Shown here piece by piece: positions 1 to 12,100 of a stretch of 64,000 nucleotides of DNA (the first letter of the stretch is position 1; each line of letters begins with the position of its first letter). The translations under genes and the position numbers were made by a program. Source of the stretch: Sinotaia quadrata (taxonomy: Eukaryota; Mollusca; Gastropoda; Architaenioglossa; Viviparidae); contig CM054180.1 of assembly GCA_028829895.1 (NCBI GenBank), positions 91,575,135-91,639,134 on the forward strand, given 5' to 3'. The notes under the pieces are model-generated. The model was not told the DNA's origin. It ran no database searches and saw only the letters and a program-made list of their open reading frames with translations.

Positions 1-284
1 AATTCTTAAGTGACCTTGGCTACTTCCAGCATATTCTGTGCCAATTTCAACTGACAGCATTCTGTTATTAAAATCACAACAAGTTTTGTTTAAAAGACAG
101 TAATGGCAACATTATTCTTAATAAGTTTGATATAATTACACTGCATTATTCAATATAAAACTACATAATATTTAAATAAACCACCTTCAAATATATTATG
201 ACAAACAACAGTTAAGAAAATGCATTGCTGACAATGTATTATTTATTATTACTATATACAATTATAGGTAAATATTATTTCTAA

Positions 285-287
<3 letters not shown>

Positions 288-348
<61 letters not shown>
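288..348. repeat. (TG)n microsatellite
   Basis: About 30 uninterrupted TG units followed by a short TGAA/TGAG tail. Likely length-polymorphic. Confidence 0.97.
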
Positions 349-352
<4 letters not shown>

Positions 353-649
353 AATGAGTGAATGTGATATGAAATGCATGCAAGTGTGCACTGTGACTGT
401 GCAATTATTAAGAAGTTGTTGCTACACCAAATGGTATTTAAAAGAAAGTCAGAATAAGGACAAACTCAATCCAACTGCAAAAAAAGTAAACAAAACTTGT
501 AGACACACAAAAGTTGCCTGATTACCATACACTACCACACCTTTCCAGACTGAAGATTGCTGGTGGCAGAATGTAAGCCAATGATTACCACTTGGCCCCT
601 CTTCCCCTACCTTGAAACATTGTTACTGAAACAACAGCCAAATGTGCTC

Positions 650-652
<3 letters not shown>

Positions 653-720
<68 letters not shown>
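653..720. repeat. (AG)n microsatellite
   Basis: About 34 pure AG units. The Arg-Glu open frame across it is an artefact of the repeat. Confidence 0.97.
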
Positions 721-722
<2 letters not shown>

Positions 723-2799
723 TTCTAAAGAAAGAGATGATTAATTACTAAAGAGACTTGTGGGTATTTAAAAAAAACAACACTACAAATAAATCTGAAA
801 GAAAACTTAAGAAAGTATAGGAAATGTTAAACATGACACTCAACACAGTACAACACAATGTTCAAGAAAAGTTTAAGAGTTAAAACAATGGCACAGTAGG
901 GAAAAACCCACCAAAATACTGACTAAAGAATTACTGAAATCTTAAGTAAAATGTCATATCCTTTTACATAATAGTTAAAATATATATTACAAAATCAAAA
1001 TTCTAAGGAAAAAATTGTTTAGTGCAGCAGTAAAATATACCACATCAAATAAACTGGGAAGTGTTCTTAAAATGCAGAGGTAATATGCTACAACAAATAG
1101 GTGCATAGAGTTAAAGAATGCACATTTTACTAGCAATAGTTATTTATAAAACTTAGTACTTACTGCACTATTTCAAAGTCACTCCAAAAATTCTGTATCA
1201 TAAACTTTTTTCAAGCACAAAGTGATTAATAATAAATATTGCAAATTTGGCTAAAATCCCATACTGGATAATTAAGTTTAAAACATTTCTACCAGATGTC
1301 ATGGATGCAATCATTTCAAAATAGCATTCTTCAGCAAAGCTTGTAAGCAAATGAAGAAATTTCTGTATTAAATAGTGAATAAATGAAAAAATAATAAAGG
1401 CTTTGTAATTTCTTAAAAACACTTCTTATAAGCGATCTAAAAAGATCCAGGCAAATGTAACTAAATAGTAATCTGTACAGAATGAAAGCAGAATTCACTA
1501 TTTAAAGATTGCTTACATAGTAGCTATCAGATTGTTTTGTATTTGTTCAACTAATGGTTTAACTAGAGCTATCAACTGTGTATAATAATTAGGTATTTTT
1601 AATTGTATGTTTGCAGAAATCAGTGTGTCTATTTCACAACTACTTACTTAGCAGCTCTGATTGTACTGTATAATAATTATTGATGCTTAATAGTATGACA
1701 TTCTTACAAATGTTTTCTAATCTATACACACCATTACTTTTACATCATATGTCATATTCATACCACTCAATAAAACCAAATATGTAATAATTCCAATTAA
1801 GGTAAAAATTAAAATACTGTGTGTAATGTTAAATGAGACAAACACAATGAGTGTACAATCACAAAAGCAATATTAACAAGCTGCTGAGTTAGAATGTGCA
1901 ACAGAGCTTTATTGTTGACTCTGCGTGTGTTTACTGACTATTGTCGAATCACCAGAATTCCCGAAACAGCTACTACCTGCAGTGAAGACAGTTTTATTGA
2001 CCCATCAAGCCAGAACAAAATCTTCACAACTAAAAGTATCACTGGAACATTTGCTACATACAATGACCCATCAAGCCAGAATTCAATCTTTATAACTGTC
2101 ACAGGAAAGGGAATGGACTTATCAAGAAAAATTCTGTTATTGTTTCTATTCGCTGAATCACGTATGATTCTTTTCTTATTCATTTTTCAGCTATCTGATT
2201 TCCGCAAAATTTCATGTTAGTGTCGCATCACACGGAGAAGTCTAAAAGCTTTCTAAATGTTAAGTTCGAAAGTGTAACTAACAAAGTATATTTCTTTACA
2301 GCAACACATAATTTAAGAGTTAGGTCATAACAATTATTAATAAATCTTTGTTAATATGCATATAAAACCAAGGTTCAAATTGTTGGTTCGTGTGTGCACG
2401 TGCACCTGTGTGTGCAGTTTCACCTGCACTGTTTTGCTATTGTGATATATTTTTAAACAATGTATTAATGTAGAGAGTTGTGTCATTTGGAAATGCTGAT
2501 TTGGGAATATGACTTTCTGAAATAATTTCTGAATGTGTAAATTGTGAAGCACTTTTAAATCTTTGCATGGGTTCAGCATGGCAATGTTTTTTCTGAAAGT
2601 AAACAAAGTTGTACACATCGTTTAGGAACTAGCCAGTATTGTGTATGAAAAAATAACAAAGGAACATTTTTTGAGAATTGCATGCTCTGCATGGAAGGAG
2701 TTTTGTAGAGTGGCGTTATTGCCAGCTTGCAGATTTTCTCATGTGGTCTCTGACAACAGGTATAAAGGACTATGAACTTGAAGTAGGGATAGAAAGAAT

Positions 2800-3110
2800 A
2801 TAGAAAGAAAGACAGTTGATATTTAACCTTTGAGACAGAAAATAGTTCAGAAGAGAAAAAAAAAAGACAGTTGGGAATTTACAGTACACAGTTTGCTTTG
2901 AGAAGACAGTTGAGTTGAGAATTTACTTTTAAGAAAAAGTAGTTCAGTAAGACAGTTGAGGATTTGTCTCTGAAAGAAATAATGGAGATTTTGACTGTCA
3001 GGGACTTTATTTATAGAAAGAAACAGTCTGTGTTGTGAATTTATTCTTTGGGAGAATGTAGTTTGTTTTTTAACACCAGAGGAAACAGACAGTTGGAGAG
3101 GCCAGAAGAA
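2800..3110. repeat. Degenerate repeats carrying GACAGTTG
   Basis: The word GACAGTTG recurs about every 55-75 bases, each time followed by an AATTTA/GAATTTATT-like tract. At least four decayed units can be aligned by eye. Confidence 0.5.
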
Positions 3111-3154
3111 ACAGCTAGAGAAGGGAGTAAACTGAATTTATTTCCTTTTGTGTC

Positions 3155-3440
3155 TTTTTTTTTGTTGTTGCCTTATTGAGTACCCCATGAGGTTACTGGG
3201 GCAGCTCAATGCAGTGAAGTTTGCTGGGATTCGTACTCCCACCACTTTTTGGCAAGCCATGTGGCCCAATTATAGCGTGAACTAGTCGCACAGACAGTTG
3301 TCAGGCATGTTTCGACCCAGACCTATACCGCAATGTTTGGTCACAATCCATGCAAACATATTGATGGAAGTGTGATGGCACTGCACGAGGACACACCAAT
3401 GACAGCGAGAGCAACATCAATTTTTTTGCTGTTTATGACT
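3155..3440 (-). mobile_element. SINE-like retroposon with A-rich tail
   Basis: On the minus strand the segment ends in CCTCATGGGGTACTCAATAA, GGCAACAACAAAAAAAAA, i.e. a terminal hairpin-like end plus poly(A). Upstream is GGGAGTACGAATCCC, which resembles an RNA polymerase III B box. The 5' limit is not visible and no second copy is present in the window, so the call rests on shape alone. Confidence 0.35.
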
Positions 3441-4001
3441 TGACCTTATGGACAGGCAATTGACCTTTGGATCATGCTGAGTGCTGATCATGTGACATCA
3501 GGAGGATGTTTGGGTGGGGGGAGATACAATCGACCCATGAGAGGACCCTTGTTTCAACCACGCCTCTACTTCAGATGTGTTTTCTTCCATTTTTCTACAC
3601 GAACATTCATATCATCATTTGTGCAACCATTCATATCTGTATGGTCATTGAACTCACCTACTTCAATTTTGACGGGTATAGAAATAAAAACTTAAGTAGG
3701 TTAATTCAATACATTGTAGAAGAAAATACCTGATGGCATTTCATTCGATTATAAATATGCAAAGTTAGTTAAGGATTTGTAATTTAATTAATTATTCATT
3801 CTTGCTAAACTATGGAGGAGCTAGTCAACTCCAGGACTTTTTTTGTTAACATTTATTAAATAATCTTGCATTTACTGATAAAAGCAGTTGATAGCGGAAG
3901 TTATTACATTGTCATGTATTCTGAACTCATTGTTTTAATTGTCATTCATTGCTTAGAAGTTATCCCTGTTTATGATGGATGATTTGTAGTTTCCATTATG
4001 T

Positions 4002-4024
4002 GAGAGAGAGAGAGAGAGAGAGAG
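4002..4024. repeat. (AG)n microsatellite, short
   Basis: About 11 AG units followed by GCGCGCC. Confidence 0.9.
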
Positions 4025-5819
4025 CGCGCCAAAAGAATAAATTTTATTCACCCTCATCAGAAGGTAAACCTCTCATCTGCTACCGTTTTGAGAAGAGGTG
4101 AGTGTGGTTATTTGCTTTTCGTCCTGTTTACATTTTCTTTTCATTTCATATGCACTCTCACTGCAAACACATCAATAAAATGTAACCATTGCATGTGCAA
4201 TAAAGATAGCTAAACAGATATCAATGGTGGTGTGCTTGTGGAACTCTGTGACGGCCATCCTAACAGTTCCTACTTTTGTATTGACAACTCACAAAAAGCA
4301 GCCAAACCTTAGGTTCGCCGGGCTTCACTTTCTTGCCCTTAGCTGCCTCTTTTTGTGACAATAACTGACCAGAGCAAAGGAAGAAACAAATCAGGAAACA
4401 ATTCATCTTTTTTTCAAGTCCCAATCATAGTACCAAAAGCAATCAACCAATATTATAATTATAAACATTACATGTACAAATAGATTTCTTCTTAGACAAT
4501 ATCCTTGCTAATGACAATAAATATTGATTCATATTATACTGAACTGTCACCTCAAATATTCATAAAACTATCATTTACCTTTTTAATCATCAAATAAATA
4601 CATTTTAGTTTGACTATATGAGTGGAAATATGAACTATATTTCCAATGTTATTATACATTATTTTGTAAAATGATCATCTATTATTGCAATGTTTTTGAC
4701 AATGACTTTTCCTAAACAGCAAGTTGTGATAAGTGTAAATGCTAACACATACCACCCTTAATAGCTGCATTCACTACCACCAATAAAAAAGTTACCCACT
4801 CAATTTCTTACAGCCTTTGTTTGTTGGATGAATTCGTTTTTAGCTCTTAGTCTTAGTTTGAAAAGTTAAATTTATGCCTACTAAATTTTTTTAAATGCTC
4901 CTTTATGTTATATTCCAGATGGTGTTAAGAGAGCATGTCAAGCCACACAGAATGTTAATTGCACAAGAAAATGGCCATGTCAAACAATGAACATGCCTGA
5001 GAGAAGAGACAAAGGGTGGAATGATGGTAGAAGGAAGCAATGGAAGAGTGGTCGCCTGGTGTTTGTACAGGTGCTCATCTGGAAAAACAGCAGCCAAATA
5101 CTTGACACATTTGCAAAATACATCAACAGAAACTGATTACATCACATACATTTTGACTGAGGAAAACTACAATAAAAAAAAAGCACTTGACAATTCTCCA
5201 ATAACATATGATACCAAAGTGGGGCTGGGAGCTATAAAACAACACATAGGTAAATTAAACTGTACATGAAAGGTCTTAGTAATAAAGGATTCACATTAAC
5301 TAAGTTGTGGTACTCAACTTCATGATTCTACTTAAAGGTCGTGAAATGTATACTAATTACTGCTTGAAATTAATACCCCTCTATGAATATCCATAGGTGG
5401 ATTTAAATTTATGTAAAAATTGACATAAATAAAGGTTTGTGGAATGAAACTTTACTAAGGAGACTCCCCATATATTTTTATGCAGCAAGATAAAGTCGGT
5501 TAAGGCAATTTTAGGTATTCTGAACATGCTTTTAATTAAAGGATTCTTTAGTTTCAATTTTCTATTCTAGTGAAAATATTTGTTTGAAAAATTTAAATCA
5601 AATCACTATATTTTATTTTTGCAGTCTCAATTTCCCATTCTACTGAAAGTATTTGTTTAGGAAATGTAAAATATCACTATCTTTTAAATCTTATTGTCCC
5701 AATTTTCTGGTCTAATGAAAGTATGTTTGCAAAATATAAAACAAATCCTTTGAATTTCTGTTTGATAATTAAATTTCAAAACTGCATAATATAATAAATA
5801 ATGTACTAATAAAGCATTC

Positions 5820-5825
5820 TTTATT
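5820..5825 (-). terminator. Candidate poly(A) signal of the CDK5RAP2-like gene
   Basis: TTTATT on the plus strand reads AATAAA on the minus strand, about 157 nt after the stop codon. Its position and AT-rich surroundings fit a short 3' UTR. AATAAA is common by chance in such AT-rich DNA, so this is a candidate only. Confidence 0.4.
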
Positions 5826-5981
5826 TCATTTACACTTCACTGCTATAGTGAATTTAGCATACTCTATAACTTCTCATTAATATTACATAGTTCTTGCTAA
5901 AAGTATGAATTCACTGTCAAATAAATCTGTATTTGAGAAGATTTATCTTTATCTCCTCTTTTTTCAAAGAAACGATGTGTT

Positions 5982-6140
5982 TTAAAACATGATAAACTCA
6001 CATTGCTTGTACAAAGTGTTCTCCCATTTCTTTCTCAAAGCATTAGTGGCATGAAGACGCTCCTGTTGTTCCCGGACCGTGTGAGACAAAATGTCATAAC
6101 GCGATTTTTGCTTGCGCAGGTCTGCCTTCAGATTTTCATT
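5982..6140 (-). CDS. CDK5RAP2: CDK5RAP2-like exon n, terminal exon with stop codon
   Basis: 159 nt, 52 codons plus TAA (5984-5982), residues 1854-1905; acceptor ATTTTTGCAG. It encodes NENLKADLRKQKSRYDILSH then a basic coil (TVREQQERLHATNALRKKWE) and the end YKQCEFIMF. It continues the previous exon in phase 0. The stop is followed on the minus strand by AT-rich sequence and an AATAAA signal, as expected for the 3' UTR. Confidence 0.86.
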   Translation of the reverse strand, partial: NENLKADLRKQKSRYDILSHTVREQQERLHATNALRKKWENTLYKQCEFIMF

Positions 6141-9100
6141 CTGCAAAAATTTTATTTAAGGTAGATTAATTTTTAAAAGGTCCTAACATTTATATATAAG
6201 TTTTCAATATGCTAAAACAATGTATGCTACTGGCAAACTTACAAGGATGTATACAAAGACTTTTTTTCCACAGACTAAGTATCACCCAAAATCCTGCAGT
6301 ACTCTCTCTTGATCTGGACTTAAGTTTTCCACAATATGCTAAGTTGCACTTTGACAAACTCTAATTCCTGTCAGCTATACTTAAATATTGTTCACATTTC
6401 TTAATGTTAAAACATCAATGTCTTTAATTAGGTAGAACCAGCATTTTTTTCAAAGTCTTTGGAAATGAATGAAATTTACACCGTATAACTATCATGGTGA
6501 AAGAAGTCAGTTTACAAAAAAAAATGGTTGCTTAATTTTCTTACTTTTTGTTTTAACACAATTTTTAAAAATGGAGAAAAAATGCTTTTTACGTTTTTTA
6601 CAATTTGCATTTTTGCATTACCCTAAAGTAAAAACTGATTATCTTACAGAGCTAAATTTTTGCATACCTCATGTATCCAAAGCTGACATGAAGCCTGATT
6701 TTTTTTCTGAGGCAATAGCTTTTTTAATTTTTGAGCTACTCAAAAATGAGAAAAAACACAAATTGAGCAATGGCACTTTGAGCCAACACTGAAAATGAAT
6801 GATATTAATTCTTTTAATCTCAGGGTGCGAACCCTACTAAATCCACACGGATTGGCCTAGATTTTAGATCCTGCATATCTCACCTCGATACCTGTTGTAT
6901 GATGGGGAATTTTCCCATATATTTTATTTTCATTGTTGCATTTAAATTGAACGTTATTGTAATTTGAATGACATGTGCTTATTGCATCATGTTGACTTAG
7001 AAGTGAGGTCCTAAACGAATGAGTGTGCATGGTGGTAGATTTATTGACCGGTGCTTGATGTTTGCGGCAGATAGGTGATCGAGTGTTTGTTGTTTAAGTG
7101 GCGTTATCAATGGCCAATAAGCTAGCTAGCTAGAGATTAATTTTGCAGCACATATGTGCTTTGATATACAATGGGAAGTGTTGTTAGCTAGGTCAGTGTG
7201 TGCGTTTAGAAGTCATTAGAAAGGCATAATCCGTATTAGTGCTAAGCAATTGGGCGGATCGAAAGTGTGTCTAATTGGCGCAGGTGTGATCCCAAGGGTG
7301 ATAAAAGACCCATAGCAAATTTTTATCTTCACTCGTTCCTGAAATTGTCTTTGGGTGGCAACTGGGAGAGTCCCTCCCGACAACGGGTTGTATATGAGAG
7401 TAAAACCCTTGGCTGCATAAGGTAAAACGTCTTTGTATTGTATGAATGGTTAGATTTTATTAGGATGTCATGTGTTATTTTTTATTTTGAACATGTTAAC
7501 ATTTCTTTCTTTCAGAGGCTTATTAGTATTTATTAATAGAGCAACTGACTGGACACTTAGGCTTTGCAATTGTTTGGGTTGCAGAGATTTTATTTTTGAT
7601 ACTGACTACTGAGCTTTCGGTGGCTTGTTTTGCAGCTGCCTGCCTTGGTGGCTGGTTGCTTATTATTTGTCCCTGGCTTGAGTGGGACGTTCCAATCTAT
7701 TGACTGTGGCAGATCTAAGTCTACAAGATTGTGACATCATTCCAGTGCATAAATTGAGTTCCCATCCAGAAAGTGACTCCAGTGTAGCAAAATTGCTGTT
7801 GATGACTTTGTATCTATAATTTTTATCTTGTTAACTTTTCCTTATTAAATTTCTTGTTATTATTTTAAATGCATATTTGTTAGTGAAGTAATTTCTATCA
7901 TTTGTTTTCGTAGTCCAAAGTGATAATCTAATGATTACATCTTGTCCTCTTTTCATCTATTTATAATCGTCTTATATATTTATTCGTAAACATTGACTCT
8001 TAGCTGAGATCTGAGTGGGGGTGGAGCCAAACTTGGCGACGTACCAGTATATCGGCGTAAGAGTTGCAGATATACACAAACAACCAGTGACCCATACTGT
8101 GCATCGGCACTTGTAGATGTCTTGTAGTTGTATCATAACTAATTAATATTTGATATAATTCATTATTACAAAGTCATCCCAGGGTACATCGGCGGCATAT
8201 TAATGTGGGCGTCATCCGGAATTGTCTAAAAACCTTTTAGGGAATACCTCTAGACAAAAACATTGTGTACCATAAGGAAATAAAGTTATTTAATGTGAGC
8301 GCGAAATATTTGATTTGTTTGCTCTGATGATAGCAAGTTAGCGCACTGTTGTCACATTCCGTTTTTCTTCCTTATTCTTTATTTGAATGCATTTTAAAAA
8401 TTTTATTGCTATAACATGTTTAAACATTTGAAGAAATGATTTCTTTGTATGTATAGCAATGTATTTATGCATTTAATGTGCATGACTGATATGTATTCAC
8501 AAGGCAGAGAAAGTACTTTGAATGCATGAATGAATTTGTGAGATGTGGTAATTTCTTACATGCTGAAGTATATAATGCTTGATTAGACTTGTAGGAGGAG
8601 AAGTGGGAAGTATCTTACACTTGTCAAATGATTCAAATGCATGACTGAATTATGTGCTAGGAGAAAGGAGAAGTGGGTAGTATCTTACACATGTTGATTA
8701 TTTGATATTAATATACATTTAGTGATGCTTTCATGAGTTAGAGAAAATACTTTGAATAGTATCTTACACTGGTATTGTGCTATTAACAGTACTTTGGCTT
8801 CTTTTTACACTTGATAGAGATTGATTACAGGTGTGTGAGTGAGAGGGTATTGTAAACTAAGATGCTATTGCCTTCTTGAAAGCCATAAGGGTTATTGAAA
8901 GAAAACTGTAAATTTAAAGAATGGAACAAACCAAACTTGATGAGTTAAAAAGGAAATGGTATGAGGAAGTGACTGACTTATTCAGACTTAAAGGGTAAAG
9001 ATATTTACAAGCATGTTCAGGACCAAGAGAAGAATTATTTAACTAGAATGGAACGTCAATTTAAAAGGGAGATAAAGGCTTTCAAGTTAGAAAAAATGAA

Positions 9101-12100
9101 ACTCCAAGCAAAGTTACACAGTAGTGAAAGAAACAAAAGTGCGAGCGATGTTAGTTGTGACAAGCGCATTATTCAAATTTCATTACAGCCATTTACAAAC
9201 AAAGTGGAACACCCTGACACATTTTAAAAAAAATTTGAACATCTTGCAGAAGCGTATAAAATACCAAAAAAGTTTTGGGCTTTGAATCTGTCTAGCCATT
9301 TGCATGGTGAGTCATTAGATTGTTTTCATGCATTGCCAGAAGAAAAAGCTGACAACTATGAAGCATTGAGAGATAGCTTACGTTTGAGATACAAAGTTAC
9401 AAGTGAGTGATATAGGTGGCTATTCAGGGAAACCCCCAAGAAGCAAAATGAATCACATACCGAATATCATTCAAGGTTAGGTACTTTGTTTGATCTAGGG
9501 ATGGAACGTGCAGAAGTCTCTTGTAATTTGGAAGGGATTCAGGAAGAATTGATACACGAACGGGTGATGGAGAGTAATGACCGAATTTATTTACATTCCT
9601 TGCAGAAAGGAGATTGACTGAATAAAAGATATCACAAACGCAGCACAAGCATTCAATGAAGCACATCCGTCAGTGAGTGAGCATAGATTTGAGAAATAAA
9701 GTTACGAACAGAAGAAGTAGCCGCAACAGAATGTTGAGATGAAAGAAAGCACTAACACAAGTAGGCCGAAGGAAGAGAAAGATGAAAGAAAGAATGAAAA
9801 CCCCAGCACGGTGAAAAGATGTTATACTTGTAACAAATTAGGGCACATTTCGTGAAACTGTTCTGATAGACCCAGACAATTCTTTGTTGTGAATGAACAT
9901 GAGGGGAAAGAAAAACAGACAGACACACATGAAAAAAAAAGCCAAATATCAGCATGACTTTCTATTCTTTGTTCCATGAGCAAAAATTTAGATTTAAAGA
10001 TTTAATCAAATTTCCATTAAATAACTGAGAAACTGCAGAATCCTAGAAAAGCCTACAGAGGTAGATGTCTTGTCTGGGGGCCCATCTTCTCATGATTTTA
10101 TTAAAATCACAACTGATAAATATATCTGAACCCATAATAATCTTCTAAACTTTAATAATAACAATCTAAATAGTAATAATAGTTCTAACTTTATCACTTT
10201 AAATCATTAAAAGAGTAGTCATTTTAAACTTGTTCTCAACTTCTAACATTCTTATTAAACTCAGCCTTGGGTTTTCCTACATCCTTGGTTATGTAATCTC
10301 TGGTCTGATTTGTTGCTGCTTCAATTGCTGCAAGTGGACCTAAAATATTAATGCCTGTAAGAGAAGATTGGGGACCCTTGGCCAAAGAAGCTAAGACCAG
10401 ATGTGAAGAGTGTCACCCATGGTTGAGGAAGTCTGAGCAACATGTCAGGAAGCTTAAATAATGTAAGCCAGAGAAACCAAAATTAGACTGCTTTACACTC
10501 ATGCTCAGCATCTCTTACAAGCAATAGGAATTTGCAGTAACAATTCCCAGACCATATAAAATTATAAGTTTGCGGACGTATGGATTTTATAATTCAGTAA
10601 TTAATTGCCAGCAAAAGGTCAGTATCTTGGTTTCTCTAGCTAATTATTAAAACTAATCTTTTCTTCTTTTGTGCAGCTATATATGCACTTATATCTATAG
10701 TTATATGTATTTCATAAATTTATCATTAGTTAGAATTTTCAGTGAGAGTGAGTGAAAAAGTTTGTCCAACTTTTCTCTCATCTATAAAATTGTCTGAGTG
10801 TGTGAACCAGGCATTACTTAAATGCACAATTTTCAGCAATATCTATAAGGAGAAGTTTTATTATTCTCTCCAGTCTGGCATTTTGTGCAAGTTGATACCA
10901 GCTAGGAAAAAGGCCATTCTATTCAACTGCTATACCTACTTGGCTAAAGCCATGCCTCCTTTCACTGGACCAGCTGTAAATGTCTTGTTTTAGCCATCAG
11001 AGTGGAAGATAAGTTTTAACAGAGAAACACTCAGAAAAATATTGCTATTAACAGTGCTATTGCTCGTGCTTATGTTAGGCTGTGTATAAAATCCTTCTCT
11101 ATTTCTGATGAAAATGAGCTTTATATTATTTTAATCCATCTGGACATTTTAGCTTGTTTTATTTCTTTTCCATTTTAATCTATTGTTTTCTTTATTAAAT
11201 TCCCTTTAAAGTGATAAATATTGACTTTGTTTCTCATTCCATCACATTAATATTTCATTGGGACCATCCACAAAGGGAGTTTTGGGACTTGAGCTGGATT
11301 GAATATTAAATGCTTTAGCATAAGGCTAGAAGTTTATGATGCATCATTTCAATGTGCATCTCTTGTATTTGTTTATTGAAAATGTGTGTGTATGTGGCTG
11401 GGAAACAGAGTTAAGTTTTCCAGCAAGCAAGGGAGGAATTAATTAAACAATATTTTATTCTTTTCTCATCCCTCTTTCCTCCTACATTTCACTTGCACAC
11501 ATCACAATCACAATGCAAATCACTATAGAAGCTTGTAATCTGATATCAAAATGGTTAGGTCAACTAATGTTATTTGTATCATTACTTGAGATCTGTATTA
11601 AACAATCTAATAAAACATTTTGTCTGTTAAATCATCTTTGTCATGGTTGTAAATTACTTCCAGGTAAGATTCAGTACTGAAATGACATGGAAGTTGGTAG
11701 GAGAAACTCAATGAAGTGAGATTATTCTTTTGTATCAGAGTTGGTGAAATCCCGAGCCAAACCCAGCGTAATACGATCATCCCTGAGGTGAATATTTCCT
11801 CATCTTCCTGCTAGATGATGCCAATCAAATTCAACCAGAGGCCTCTAGAACCAGCTGACATAATATAATCCACTCCAATCAGTGAAAACTCCTGTGTATG
11901 TTGTGAGGAATAGTGAGGCCACTGAAAGATTCACAATAACTCTGCAATACTTACATTAGGTATTCCAAACATATTTTTCAAAATCATCATTCATACTTTA
12001 AAAACAAATAGACAGATAGAACTTTTTTGGCTGATTTCAATGATACTAAAATGAAGTTTGTACTTCAATTACAACCAAAGTTACAAATTTTTCAATATTT

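Larger units (their letters stand above)
1..5981. other. Downstream flank and 3' UTR, no coding gene seen
   Basis: AT-rich sequence below the terminal exon. It holds microsatellites, a field of loose GACAGTTG-bearing repeats (about 2800-3110), a SINE-like unit (about 3150-3440) and the likely 3' UTR. The open frames here are short, low-complexity or lack splice and family support. One segment at about 4310-4360 reads as a Lys-rich frame on the minus strand but soon stops. Confidence 0.6.

Noticed and set aside
557..751. 64-codon open frame rich in Arg-Glu
   Set aside because: It is a translation of the (AG)n microsatellite.
3220..3280. tRNA gene candidate at GGGAGTACGAATCCC
   Set aside because: No cloverleaf or proper A box can be folded around it; at best a pol III-derived SINE.
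4240..4430. Lys-rich minus-strand stretch (KEAAKGKKVKPGEPK-like)
   Set aside because: It resembles a ribosomal-protein-type basic tail at first sight, but the frame closes after about 30 codons and no flanking sequence supports a gene or processed pseudogene.
6469..6792. 107-codon plus-strand frame close to the terminal exon
   Set aside because: Poly-A/T-driven composition (Phe/Lys-rich), no splice sites and no known similarity.
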